Assembly: GCA_037349315.1 (NCBI GenBank)
Contig: JBAIAC010000001.1
Coordinates: forward strand, 682,001 to 746,000
Reading direction: 5' to 3'
Source: Chelydra serpentina
Taxonomy: Eukaryota > Chordata > Testudines > Chelydridae
DNA length: 64,000 nt
Positions 12,534-24,817 of the stretch are shown one piece after another (the stretch's first letter is position 1; every line of letters begins with the position of its first letter). The position numbers and the translations under genes were made by a program. Under the pieces are notes generated by a model that saw only the letters and a program-made list of their open reading frames with translations, was not told where the DNA came from and ran no database searches.

Positions 12534-15500
12534 TCATAGACTCATAGACTATAAGGTCAGAAGGGACCATTATGATCATCTAGTCTAACCTCCTGCACAA
12601 TGCAGGCCACAGAATCTCACCCACCCACTGCTGGAATAATCCTCTCACCTATGTCTCAGCTATTGAAGTCCTCAAATCATGGTTTAAAGACTTCAAGATG
12701 CAGAGAATCCTCCAGTAAGTGACCCGTGCCCCATGCTGCAGAGGAAGGCAAAAAACCTTCAGGGCCTCTGCCAATCTACCCTGGAGGAAACTTCCTTCCC
12801 GACCCCAAATATGGCAATCAGCTGAACCCCGAGCATGTGGGCAAGACTCACCAGCCAGACACCCAGGAAAAAGTTCTCTGTAGTAACTTCTAACATCCCA
12901 TCATTGACCATTGGTCCTATTTACCACTGATGGCAATTAATTGACCTTTGACTAAGATCATGTTATCCAATCAAACCATCCCCTCCATAAACTTATCTAG
13001 CTTAATCTTGAAGCCAGATAGGTCTTTTGCCCCCATTGCTTCCCTTGGAAGGCTGTTCCAGAACTTCACTCCTCTGATGGTTAGAAACCTTAGTCTAATT
13101 TCAAGTCTAAACTTCCTGATGGCCAGTTTATATCCATTTGTTCTTGTGTCCACATTGGTACTGAGCTGAAATAATTCCTCTTCCTCCCTGGTATTTATCC
13201 CTCTGATATATTTAAAGAGAGCAATCATATCTCCCCTCACCCTTCTTTTGGTTAAGGTAAACAAACCAAGCTCCTTGAGTCTCCTTTCATACGACAGGTT
13301 TTCCATCCCTCGGATCATCCTAGTGGCCCTTCTTTGTACCTGTTCCAGTTTGAATTCATCCTTCTTAAACATGGGAGACCAGAACTGCACACAGTATTCC
13401 AAATGAGGTCTCACCAATGCCTTGTATAACGGTACTAACACCTCCTTATCTCTACTAGAAATACCTCGCCTAATGCATCCCAAGACCGCATTAGCTTTTT
13501 TCACGGCCACATCACATTGGCGACTCATAGTCATCCTGTGATCAACCAGGACTCCGAGGTCCTTCTCCTCTTCCGTTATTTCCAACTTTTAGCTTATAAC
13601 TAAAATTCTTGTTGTTAATCCCTAAATGCATAACCTTACATTTCTCACTATTAAATTTCATCCTATTACTATTACTCCAGTTTACAAGGTCATCCAGATC
13701 TTCCTGTAGGATATCCTGATCCTTTTCTGAATTGGCAATACCTCCCAACTTTGTGTCATCTGCAAACTTTATTAGCACACTCCCACTTTTGGTTCCGAGG
13801 TCAGTAATAAAAAGATTAAATAAAATTGGTCCCAAAACTGAATCTTGAGGAACTCCACTAGTAACCTCCCTCCAACCTGACAGTTCACCTTTCAGTATGA
13901 CCCGCTGTAGTCTTCTCTTTAACCAGTTCCTTATCCACCTCTCAATTTTCATATTGATCCCCATCTTTTCCAATTTAACCAATAATTCCTCATGTGGTAC
14001 TGTATCAAATGCCTTACTGAAATTGAGGTAGATTAGATCCACTGCATTTCCTTTATCTAAAAAATCTGTTACTTTCTCAAAGAAGGAGATCAAGTTGGTT
14101 TGGCACGATCTACCTTTTGTAAAACCATGTTGTAATTTGTCCCAATTGCCATTGACCTCAAGGTCCTTAACTACTTTCTCCTTCAAAATCTTTTCCAAGA
14201 CCTTGCATACTACAGATGTCAAACTAACAGGCCTGTAGTTACCCAGGTCACTTTTTTTTCCCTTTCTTCAAAATAGGAACTATATTAGCTATTTCTCCAG
14301 TCAAATGGTACAACCCCTGAGTTTAGAGATTCATTAAACATTTTTGCTAATGGGCTTTTCATGTGCCAGTTCGTTTAATATTCTTGGATGAAAATTATCT
14401 GGGCCGCCTGATTTACTCTCATTAAGCTGTTCAAGTTTGGCTTCTACCTCGGATATGGTAATCTCTACCCCCACATCCTTATTCCCATTTGTCATGCTGC
14501 CACTATTCCTAAGATCCTCATTAGCCTCATTAAAGACTGAGGCAAAGTATTTGTTTAGATATTGGGCCATGCCTAGATTATCCTTAACCTCCACTCCATC
14601 CTCAATGTTTAGCGGTCCCACTTCTTCTTTCTTTGTTTTCTTCCTGTTTATATGGCTATAAAACCTTTTACTGTTGGTTTTAATTCCCTTTGCAAGGTCC
14701 AATTCTACATGCCTTTTAGCCTGTCTCACTTTATCCCTACATGCTGTGACCTCAATAAGGTAGGTTTCTTTGCTGATCCCTCCCATCTTCCACTCCTTGT
14801 ATGCTTTCTGCTTTTTCTTAATCACCTCTCTGAGATGCTTGCTCATCCAGCTTGGTCTAAAACTCCTGCCTATGAATTGTTTCCCCTTTCTTGGGATACA
14901 GGCTTCTGATAGCTTCTGCAACTTTAAGTTGAGGTAATCCCAAGCCGCCTCCGCCTTTAGGTCCATAAATTCTTTAGTCCAATCCACTTCCCTAACTAAT
15001 TTCCTTAATTTATTAAAGTTAGCCCTTTTGAAATCAAAAACCCTAGTCTCAGATTTATTTTTGTTTATCCTTCCATTTAGTTTGAACTGAATTAGCTCAT
15101 GATCACTCGAGCCAAGGTTGTCCCTTACACCCATTTCTTCAATGAGGTCCTCACTACTCACCAAAACCAAATCTAAAATGGCATCCCCCCTTGTTGGTTC
15201 AGCAACTACTTCATGAAGGAATTCATCAGCTATCACATCTAGGAAAATCTGAGCCCTATTATTATTACTAGCACTTGTTCTCCAATCTATATCTGGGAAG
15301 TTGAAGTCTCCCATGATCACACAGTTCCCATTAGTATTTACTTCCTTAAAAACATTAAAGAGGTCTCTATCCATATCCAAATTAGATCCCGGTGGTCTAT
15401 AGCACACCCCAAGCACTATCCCAGGGGAGGCTCTAGTAGTTTTCTTCCCCAATGTGATTTTTGCCCAGACAGACTCTGTCTTATCCATTCCATCACTTTT

Positions 15501-15700
15501 TATTTCTTTACAGTCTACCTCATCATTGATATACAATGCTACTCCCCCACCTTTACCTTTCTTTCTATCTTTCCTAAACAGCGCATACCCTTCAATACCT
15601 GTACTCCAGTCATGACTACTATTCCACCATGTTTCGGTTATTTCTATGATATCTGGTTTCACTTCCTGAACCAGTAGCTCTAATTCCTCCATTTTCCTCC
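12534..15700 (-). mobile_element. CR1 LINE, 5'-truncated, minus strand
   Basis: The 3' end lies at 12534 with the short terminal repeat of CR1 (tcatagactcatagacta, read on plus). An approximately 430-bp 3' UTR precedes the end of ORF2 on the minus strand. Protein homology runs back to the start of the endonuclease domain near 15690, where the copy is truncated. It is a different, more diverged subfamily from the pair at 31-42 kb, by comparison of their reverse transcriptase frames. Confidence 0.92.
12971..15692 (-). pseudogene. CR1 ORF2 (endonuclease-reverse transcriptase), frameshifted
   Basis: Three overlapping pieces are seen. 15692-14334 (452 codons) has the apurinic-type endonuclease motifs TETWW, GDFNFPDIDW and SDHELIQF. 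14222-13542 has the reverse transcriptase core with GVPQDSVLGPILFNLFI and FADDTKLGG. 13585-12971 carries the C-terminal region ending in FKIKLDKFM. Frame breaks lie near 14260-14330 and 13560. The enzyme nicks target DNA and copies CR1 RNA in place; this copy cannot make it. Confidence 0.92.
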
Positions 15701-15866
15701 CTTCTCATGTTGCTGAAAAGAGGTTCTATCTGCATAAAGAATGGTGTTCACATATCCTGTAAATTATCCCTTAACTTTAATATCTGAGATTATTTAAACT
15801 GAAAGAAGTATCGAGTTCATTTGTCACCATTTATAGTTTGCCCAAGCTGATGAAAGTGCACAATGA

Positions 15867-16247
<381 letters not shown>

Positions 16248-16426
16248 TAAGGCCACCTCTAGCAACGTGTGATACTAACTATGGTGTGTAAATAATTTAA
16301 AATGTAGCTAGTTTATCACAGTTGTGATTTTTAAAAACTAGTTTTATTCTTTTATTATCCATTAGGTGGAAGTCCCAAAATGACTGTGTAATTGTTAAAA
16401 GAATAATTTAACTTTTGTATTTCCAG

Positions 16427-16510
16427 GCCTGATTCTGTAATTCTTGTGCAGTCAAAACTCCCACTGAAGTCAATGAAGATTTGGCCTGCATAAGTACTGC
16501 AGGATCAGGC
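16427..16510. repeat. Short palindromic MITE
   Basis: It opens ggcctgattctg and closes gcaggatcaggc, with actgaagtcaatgaag near the centre. One of several such palindromes in the window. Confidence 0.6.
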
Positions 16511-16749
16511 ACTTGAGTTAAACACAGGCCATTTCCCCATTTGTAAAATAAAGACAGTATAACTTCAAAGTGAAGGTTGATTGTCAAAATGTATTATATT
16601 ATGCTACTTTGTTTAATTTGGAAAGCATAAAACAGAGGAAGAATTAGCATACTGAGGGAAAGTGAATATGTGGCTTTCTTTACTGTCCTATACTGGTGTC
16701 ATGTAGTTGCATGTATGTGACAATCATCAGAAGGTGCATGCCTCTAGCC

Positions 16750-17795
16750 CAGGGATTCTCATGACAAATTTTTTGGTGGCCTTAGAGTACGGACACCAAC
16801 TCTTGCTGGCAGCCACTCTCACACTTTTCCCTAAAATACTTAATTAGCTTTAGGAAAAACAAATAAATATGCACATAGACATGTCCAAAACCTTGTTATT
16901 TATTTATTGCTAGCTAGAAATCACTTTTCACAGCAGACTTACTCGGCCTTGCCAAGCCTGGGGACAAATTAAGCCCTGGGTGCAGGGCTGGGAGAGGCAG
17001 CAGGGGGCTGGAGCCCGAAGCCTGGGGTCTACCGCCTCATAGCCAGACCCCAGGGCTGGAACTCAAAGTCCCTCAGTCAGTCATGGCCGGTGCAAGGATA
17101 TTTTGCGCCCTAGGTGAAACTTCCACTTTGCACCCCTCCGCCCGGGGAGCCGCCCCAGCTCACCTCCGCTCCGCCTCCTCCACTGAGCACGCTGGCGTCG
17201 CTCCACTTCTCCTGCCTCCCAGGCTTGTGGCGTCAATCATCTGTTTGGCACGGCAAGCCTGGGACGGGAGGAAAATTAAAGCGGGGGCAGCGTGCTCAGG
17301 GGAGGAGGTGGAGTGGAGGTGAGCTGGGGCGGGGAGCGGTTCCCCTGCGCCCCCTCCCCCCATTACTTGCTGTGGGCGGCCCTCCCTCCTGCCCCAGCTT
17401 ATCTCCACCTCCTCCCCTGAGCGCGCTTTTTGGCGCCCCCAACCACTTGACGCCCTAGGCGGCCGCCTAGTTCGCCCAGTGGTTGCACCGGCCCTGGTCA
17501 GAACCTGCTGCCCTGCCACCCCAGGGCTGAAGCCCAAAGCCTGAGCCCCATTGCTCTGGGAAGGTGGGGAATTCACTGGCTGGTTGATCCTCCAGCGTTG
17601 TGCCCCAGGTGTCTCCAGAGGGGGGGCAGAGCCCAACCCCTGCTGGCAGCTCCAGCAATCAACACTAAGGTGGGGCATCCAGGAGCAACAGGGATGGGGA
17701 GAGGCTGCTATTTTGCCACTCACCCCCACCCCATCACAGCCTAGGAGGGTGTAGCCATAAGAAAAGCCCCTGGTGGCTGCATTTGAGAAATGCTG
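16750..17795. mobile_element. hAT-like element with a nested MITE
   Basis: It opens cagggattctcatgac and closes catttgagaaatgctg. The flanks tctagccc and cctagcca agree at 6 of 8 positions, suggesting a decayed hAT duplication. A second element interrupts it at 17082-17496. Confidence 0.5.
17082..17496. mobile_element. MITE with ggccggtgcaa terminal repeats
   Basis: Left end catggccggtgcaagg; right end ggttgcaccggccctg, an inverted repeat. Subterminal gccctagg motifs occur on both sides. The interior is GC-rich and non-coding; open frames across it reflect GC content. Confidence 0.75.
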
Positions 17796-17961
17796 CCTAG
17801 CCACAAACAGAATCAAATAGAATTAATATGGCATGTTAGGGAACACAAGTAACTGAGAATGACATAACAGTGTCATGACAAGCCTAGTATAGCATTTGCT
17901 CACCCTGATCTAGGATTCTAAAATGCAGAAAAGAAAATGGAGCATCTTTTCTTTTTTGCAG

Positions 17962-18092
17962 GATAAAAGTTATTGAGAGAAATTCTGCTAGAATTCAAAA
18001 TCTGATACTGAAAATAAGAAATATAAAAAAAGTGCCCTCTACAGAAGCTTTGATGCCAAGAAAAAAGATAAACCCTGCTAAGCCTCTACCAG
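17962..18092 (+). CDS. CLHC1: CLHC1 coding exon 3 (residues 124-168)
   Basis: It follows cttttttgcag and encodes IKVIERNSARIQNLILKI onward, ending in PAKPLP plus one base before gtaaag. The leucine/isoleucine spacing suggests coiled coil. The PAKPLP ending matches the human PSKPIP segment. Confidence 0.92.
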
Positions 18093-19235
18093 GTAAAGAC
18101 CAATATTTTGTTAGGTAGTCTGAGCATTTCTTTTGGATTAAAGCTTTCCTCTTAACTAAAGAGAAGCCACATACACACAGGACTGCAGTGACCCTGTAAG
18201 GCACTAGCCTATGTGTGGGTGGTATGGAGCCTCGCTGGTCCAGTGGAAGCTCTGGAAGGATGCATGCTTCAGGGAGGCATAATGTCTTCCAGAGCTCTTT
18301 GGTAGTCACGGGGAGCATGCTGACTGTTACAGAACTTGTGTCTCCTTGGTTCTGGAGCAGCTGGGGGCCAGTTAAGCCCATTTGTGCAAGCTGGGGCATC
18401 CCTGAGGTCTGTTCTAACTTGTCACTGCTGCAATAGACCCTATTGGCAATTGCAGGAGTGCAGAATCACTGAAGCACAGGAAAACCTCAACCACTTTTTC
18501 TTTCCCTCCCTCACTTCTATTCCTGTGTCTGTCCCTGGCCTACATTAGGACGTTCATTGTGGCAGGGCCTTCTGCAAGGAGTTGCAGAGCCATCTCTGGG
18601 GCTGCTGCACAGACCTTCTTGCACCGGGGGGTTTCTTAGGATGGGGAGCATCCCATTTGGAGTCAGTGCAGCCAGGCCAGCACAAATGGGTTGTAGAGCA
18701 GGGATGAATTCCCCACTGAGAACAAGGATTGATTTTGACCAACTTGTGGGTGGCAATGCCAGGGGAGAAGGCTCCTTCCATCTTTCTCTCACATTGCTCA
18801 GAATATGATCACAATCTGGCCAGTAATATTTGGTCAGTACTTAGCAAATAGAATCTAAATAGCTAGGTGTACATGTATAGTATATAACAGCATTTGTATA
18901 TTTGTTTCTAAGTCCTCACTGCTGGAACATTACACCAAAAACTAACATTCAATTACGGCTCTGGAATATTACTGAACCCTAAACTTTTATCACCTTCTAT
19001 ACATTATTTTTTTTTACTTATTAATAGAGATGGGCTCTAAAGTAAAGGGAAACTTGGATTATGTCTGAGCTGCAAAGTTCAGTTCTTGTCTCTAAGACTC
19101 TGTCATCTCCCTTTTATTCAGTGTTGATTTTCAGACTAGACAACCCTAGCAAATTACATGTCCCATAGTTTCTGTATACACCTTATGTGTTTATCACAAT
19201 TAAGAGCTCATTAAAGACATTTCCTTCTTCAACAG
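18093..19235. other. CLHC1 intron, nothing recognised
   Basis: No repeat termini or gene-like frames were recognised. The frames at 18215-18808 lack family motifs. Confidence 0.5.
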
Positions 19236-19437
19236 GTCTGACTGTAAAAGAATCTCTCAGCTTAGATGCTCTTTCTAGATACCTTGCTCAGCTAGAAGGG
19301 AGAGTGCGGGAACTGAAAGCTGACATGATATCAAAATACATCCCTCTGGAGAGCAAGGCTGGCCTAGAGCAGGAACTCAAACACTCACTGGAACTTCGAG
19401 ATAAGGCAGAGGCAGTGAATGAGAAACTGAGACTGAG
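19236..19437 (+). CDS. CLHC1: CLHC1 coding exon 4 (residues 168-235)
   Basis: It follows cttcttcaacag and completes Gly, then LTVKESLSLDALSRYLAQLE. It ends AG|gtacaag in phase 2. The segment is strongly helical and rich in E, K and L, consistent with coiled coil. Confidence 0.92.
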
Positions 19438-19843
19438 GTACAAGTGTTCATCCTACAACATATCTTGTTTTTATGTTAGGGATATTCTCTGCAGTGTTCT
19501 GTCACATAGATTTAGCTTTGGTACGTTATTAATTGTTATAGAGGTATTAACAATATCAGTATTAATTGTGCTCAGTACTTTGCAAAATACATGGGAAGAC
19601 ATTCATTGCCCCTAAGATCTTATAGTCCGCAGACAAATAATGCAGTGTGGTCATGTAGGGTCAGGTCCTGGCCCCCTGCTCTGTCTATTGCTCCAGCAGC
19701 ACAAAGGAGATAAAGAGCTGCCAGGGATTTCCCTGATGTAGGGGGAATATTTGGATGGCAGGTGACAGGTGATGAAGATCCTCTGCTGGCAAAGTGGCAC
19801 CGAGGGGACCGCTCTAACTGGTATAATCTAGAGGAGCCCTTAG

Positions 19844-20094
19844 TAGGGTGACCAGACGTCCCGATAAAATCGGGACTGTCCCGATAAAATCGGGACCGTC
19901 CCGATTTCCGACCATTTGTCCTGCGTCCCGACCGATGGCTGGTCGGGATGCCTTTTGTCCCGATTTTCCGTGTTCCGGATGCAGAGGGTTTTTTTTGCTC
20001 AACAAGTTTGCTTGAGCCTTTTTTTTTTGCTCAACAAGTTTGGTTGAGCCGTTTTTTTGTTTTGGTGGGAAGTCCCGATTTTCTGGTCACCCTA
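19844..20094. mobile_element. hAT-type MITE with 8-bp target duplication
   Basis: Ends tagggtgaccaga and tctggtcacccta are perfect inverted repeats. The flanking 8-mers are identical, gcccttag (19836-19843 and 20095-20102). The interior has repeated cccgataaaatcgggac units. A related fragment lies at 59347-59450. Confidence 0.9.
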
Positions 20095-20666
20095 GCCCTT
20101 AGACTGCTTTAAATTACACTAGGGGCAGTTTTGTTCCCCTCCCCCATCCCATCAGTTCTTAGATTGTGGGAGATGAAAGGTGCCTTAGATAGATTGAGTG
20201 CAGCTTGCTGGGATCTGGACATCTGGCTCATAGTATGCTGGTGATTTAAAGATGCATTCAATACAAATCAGTATAAGGCTTTTAATGACATAAATATGAC
20301 AGCCTTCCTATGTTTGGTGGATTAATGAGGCTTGGAAGAAGTGCATTTTCAAAGAGTTTCAAAGGAGGCAGTACCTTTTACATTAGGACAGACAAGGACT
20401 CCCATGTGTAATGGGCAGCAAAGAGGAAAGCACAAAGATGAAAGTAGAAGAATACAAGGGAAGCAGTTGGGGGAGGAAGGTTTGAGTGGAAGGGAGGGAG
20501 GAAGGGATTAGAATGAGAAGAGATGTGGGCAGAGGTCAAGCTTCATAAAACCTTGAAGTTAAGGGTTAGCATGAACTTGATCCTTCATAGGGAACTTCAT
20601 AGGGAACTACTCAGGAGTTATAGTGATCCTAATGAAATGTTCGATTCCCTCTTTAACTGTTTATAG

Positions 20667-20782
20667 TTATAATAGAATTACATTGGTTGCAAATGCTGTG
20701 TCTGTCTGGGCAAAATCTGACAAGAGCACCTCCTTGCAAGAACTCCTTTCTCAAGTCATGGAAAAGAAGGAAGTTGTAAAAG
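20667..20782 (+). CDS. CLHC1: CLHC1 coding exon 5 (residues 235-274)
   Basis: It follows gtttatag and encodes YNRITLVANAVSVWAKSDKS and LQELLSQVMEKKEVVK plus one base before gtaaaa. It corresponds to the human segment with SSWVKSD. The acceptor has a modest pyrimidine tract. Confidence 0.9.
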
Positions 20783-20831
20783 GTAAAACCAGTAAAAATA
20801 GAAGGACAACATTATGAAGCATGGAAAATAT

Positions 20832-20919
20832 GGGACCAGATTCTCAGCTGATGTAAACTAGTCTATTTCCATTGATATCAATGGAGCTATGCAATCTTAT
20901 ACCAGCTGAGAATCTGGCC
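20832..20919. repeat. Short palindromic MITE (agattctcagctg type)
   Basis: Left ggaccagattctcagctg, right cagctgagaatctggcc, with ccattgatatcaatgg at the centre. Confidence 0.75.
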
Positions 20920-20951
20920 TATACATTTTTATTTTATTTTTTTAAACGTGG

Positions 20952-21058
20952 GCTGAGATTTTCAAAGGGGCCTGAAAGAATTAGGTGTCCAAATCCCATT
21001 TAGAATCAGTGGAAGTTGGGCCCCTAATTCCTTTAGGTCCCTTTGAAAGTCCCATCTC
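20952..21058. repeat. Short palindromic MITE (attttcaaag type)
   Basis: Left gctgagattttcaaaggg, right ccctttgaaagtcccatctc, with ttaggtg and cctaatt stretches mirrored within. Confidence 0.65.
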
Positions 21059-21618
21059 TAATGATCTTGGGTCATCCATTTCCCCCAGGCATGATGCTGC
21101 ATGTGTCCAGCATTTAGGAAACTAAGATTTTTGCCCAGAAATCTGATAAAGGTATAGAAAAATATTCACCAGAGTTATACAGGAATGAATTTGATCTATG
21201 ATGTTTTACTACATTTAAGATGAAGGTGAGGTGTCCTGAGGTGGTTTATACAATCTCCACCTCTCATGTGCTACCCAGATCCCTGTTTTTTCCCCAGAGT
21301 CACAGAGGTCTCCTGCTGCTAGTACTTCAAATCATCCAGGTTATTTAGGCAAGTGAAGTAGAGATGGCAAAGGATCTTTAAAATGTTTTCCAGCCGGTTG
21401 CCTTAGGCCTTCCGACATGTTCAACCTTTTTATGAGCATTAAGCACACTACAAACACTGTCAAGATTCTCTCAGGTGCTGCCTGAGTAGAATGCAGTGAC
21501 GCGCTTGGCATCAAATTGAACCTTACTTGTTGCTCTCAACTTGTATTGTTAGACAGATCAGGGGAGATACCTCTTATGTTCCCTCCCCTCTGCCCCTTCT
21601 AATGGACTTTTAGATTGT

Positions 21619-21710
21619 GGGTCGAATTCTGCTCCCATTTACACCTCTGTAAATCTATGCACTGAATTCAGTGGAGTTACATGGGTGTAACTGAAATCAG
21701 AATCTGTCCC
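21619..21710. repeat. Short palindromic MITE
   Basis: Left gggtcgaattctgctcccat, right atcagaatctgtccc, with gaattcagtggagttac near the centre. Confidence 0.55.
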
Positions 21711-21770
21711 TATGTCTGTTGTTCTCTGCTAGTTGGAGTTTAAAGTGTGGTCTCCACTCTTGTCCCAGAG

Positions 21771-21867
21771 CTAAGGGCCAAATTCTGCCCTGACTGACAT
21801 TCTGTGCAGCTGCATTGGTTTCAGGTGGAACTGTAGAATGTTTCAATGAGTAGAATTTGGTCCTTAG
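21771..21867. repeat. Short palindromic MITE
   Basis: Left ctaagggccaaattctgccc, right agtagaatttggtccttag, inverted at both ends. Confidence 0.65.
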
Positions 21868-22227
21868 GGTGTCACCTCTCATTCCTAATCTCTGGCAGTG
21901 TTAGAGTATATGTCTGGAGACATAGACAGGGAAACTTTATCCTAGAACTTACCTGGCCTGATTGAAATTGTTTCCTGATTACATTTCCACTTGTGGGAGA
22001 CTTCTTCAGTCTTGTCAACGCATGAAACATGCATTAGTTTATATAAGGTCCCTTTCCTGCTTGCTAATGCAAAAGAGCGTGGCTAAAACTGTAAACCCAC
22101 CTTTCTTGAAAGACACACTTCTATGGATCAAAATATATTCTCTTCTTGTACTCTTGCAATGTTAATGCTGATTTTGTCTATTGAAATAATAACACATATA
22201 CCTCCCATTGATGTGTCTAACTTTCAG

Positions 22228-22315
22228 CTGCTGCTGCCTTTAGCATCTCTCATATATTTGAACATGACCCCAGCAAGAGTAAAGAGGCTGAAGATTTGCT
22301 TGAATATATTGAAAG
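22228..22315 (+). CDS. CLHC1: CLHC1 coding exon 6 (residues 274-303)
   Basis: It follows ctaactttcag and encodes AAAAFSISHIFEHDPSKSKE and AEDLLEYIE plus two bases of Arg before gtaaat. It is the start of the clathrin-linker-like helical region. Confidence 0.92.
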
Positions 22316-22479
22316 GTAAATAGAATGCAACTCTTATATTCTACTTTGTGTAAACAGTTTACAGCATTAGAGAGTTTGGATAACATATCATGTTTAATGC
22401 AGTCCCTCCAGGGCAAATTAGGATTTTGTAAAAAGAGCACTCTTTTCTTCTTTTTGTGAATTTCTGGTGTTTGTAAAAT

Positions 22480-22716
22480 GTGCTTGCTAGCCTGACGGCC
22501 CTGCGGACCTACATCAGTTGGTTATCCACAGACCAAATGCAGCAAAAGCAGCTTCTCCACACTGCTCTACTCATGTGCTTCAACGCTGCCCTAGAAGATC
22601 ACTTTTGGGGCGGAAAGGGTAATTTGAACTTTATGGCCCATTCCATCCCTGGCCTCTTTGCTGAAAATGCCAACAAAGATACCAGAAGTGGAGGTGGGTT
22701 TTTTCTGGTGATATGA
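22480..22716 (+). other. Unassigned open frame inside CLHC1 intron 6
   Basis: From 22480 the plus strand stays open for about 78 codons with protein-like composition (contains LTALRTYISWLSTDQMQQKQ then LLHTALLMCFNAALEDHFWG). It is preceded by an AG at 22489-22490 whose phase would join exon 6. The available donor ag|ggtaat/g|gtaatt at 22618 gives phase 1, which does not fit exon 7, and the human protein has nothing here. It may be a fossil coding fragment of an unrecognised element. I do not recognise the family. Confidence 0.3.
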
Positions 22717-22934
22717 ACACCTCTGAGGAGATTACCTTGGTCTAGATTTTTTCCTAAAGATGCTGATAGGTACCTAGTATGATTTTCAAAAGCACTAGGT
22801 GCCTGTTTCGAGTTCGGTGATCTTAAAAATCTCACTCAGCGCCTGTCTTCATCTTTAGGTGCCTAAATATCTTTAAAACTCTTGCAACTAAGGACTGGAA
22901 TGAGATCATAAACTCATTTCACACAGTACACTGA

Positions 22935-23040
22935 ACCATAGGCGCTGACTTTTGTCGGCACCAGTGGGTGCTCGCGTCCCCGCCCCGCCCCAACTCCACC
23001 CCTGGCCCCGCCCCTTCCCCAAATCCCCGCCCCCCCCCAT
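22935..23040. repeat. Fragment of a taggcgctgac-type dispersed repeat, GC-rich
   Basis: It opens cataggcgctgacttttgtc and passes into a C-rich stretch (ccccgcccc units). The style is known from reptile MITEs; only one end is identifiable. Confidence 0.4.
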
Positions 23041-23976
23041 GAGCTGAATGGCCATATTCCATTATACCAGTCCCTCCCAAATCAGCCTCTTAAATATAAC
23101 ATTTATTGAAATCTAACTGCAACAGCTTCTTTCTGGAGATCAATATTTGTTAACCCAACAGCAGTGCAGCAAGTTAGTCTTTCAGGAGAAAATCTAATTG
23201 ACACAATCAGGAGGTGAATGATAATAGAGGCATAGCCAGTTTTAGTAGGGACATTTCAGGGGGTTAATCACAGGCTATCATTATTATAGGCTCTGAATTC
23301 AGATAACTGGACTCCCAGTCTAGATATGGTTTCCCTTAATGGAGTAATCTGGGACAAGATTGCACCCCTACTGCCCTCAGGTACACTGGAAGGGGATGCA
23401 GAGAGAACATGTGGCTGATGGAGCCCTGAGGAGGAATTCTGGCTGGGAGCACATGCCATAGCAGCAACTTGGCCATCCTTTGAGCAAGTGCAGTGTACTC
23501 TGTCCTCCATGCCCAACTGGCGATAAAAGCCACTGTGGAAACCACGGCACCAGCTTCCCCTCTCCTCCCTGCCTGCTAGCAGCACTGAGGGGGATCAGGG
23601 ATGACACTACCCAACAGCCATTCTTAGCACAAAGGGGAAGATTCTTGCGCCCTCCCTCCCCTAGGAGCCCATGCAGAGCAGACTAGGGGCAGAATCTCAC
23701 CATTGAATAGTTAATGCAGATGTAGACAACTTTCTGGGGCACCCTCTTGCACAGCTGGTGTTGTGTGCTGTGCAACCTGATTTCCTCATTTAAATGCCTT
23801 GTTAAGCCTCCTTTCTTTTGGTCAGCTTTCCATTGATGTTCCACTTCCTGAACACCACTGCAGACACTGTGTAAGTTGCTAGGCAGTGGTCAGCATTCTA
23901 TGATCCAGTGAGTAGTGCCTATACTGATGATGTGTACCAAAACAATACTAAAAGAAGAAGGTGAGGAAAAAAGTAA

Positions 23977-24072
23977 TTGGCGGAACTGAGAACCACTCAG
24001 GACTGCCAATTGCTGTCACCAGATTTGGCGGAACTGAGAACCACTCAGGACTGCCAATTGCTGTCACCAGAT
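23977..24072. repeat. Perfect 48-bp tandem duplication
   Basis: The unit beginning ttggcggaactgagaaccac occurs twice in a row without mismatch (23977-24024 and 24025-24072), followed by ttg of a third. Confidence 0.95.
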
Positions 24073-24186
24073 TTGCTTTCATACAAAGGTGCTAGATATT
24101 TTAATATATTCTTTGTATTAAAGCCGTGGTATTGCCCATGTCTTTGACATTTGATCTAGGCTTTCTGGAATTCCTTCCTTGGCTAG

Positions 24187-24488
<302 letters not shown>

Positions 24489-24625
24489 TATTACTCATGT
24501 TGAAAGAAGCTTTGAGGGGACAAATGTGAATGTGTGTTTGGATTTTACATTTAACACTTCAGAGTAAAAATAAAAACAACCTAAGATACTCTGCGATAAA
24601 AAACCCATGACACAAGGTATCAGAG

Positions 24626-24817
24626 CCCAGGTCAGCTGACGTGAGCTCAGGCTGCATGGCTAATAATAGTAGTGTAGATGTTCATGCTCAGGTTGGAGCC
24701 CAGGCTCTGAGACCCACTCTCTTCACAGGTCTCAGAGCCTGGGCTCCAGTCTGAGCCTGAACATCTACATTGCAATTTTATAGGCCTGCGGCATGAGCTC
24801 AAATCAGCTGACCTGGG
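24626..24817. repeat. Long palindrome, about 90-bp arms
   Basis: Arms 24626-24714 and 24728-24817 are inverted repeats around a 13-nt loop. Each contains cccaggtcagctga, gtagatgttca and gagcccaggctctgaga in mirrored order. It looks like a foldback MITE; no flanking duplication was identified. Confidence 0.85.

Noticed and set aside
20623..20817. A separate small gene starting at 20623
   Set aside because: The open part after 20667 is CLHC1 coding exon 5 with a proper acceptor and donor.
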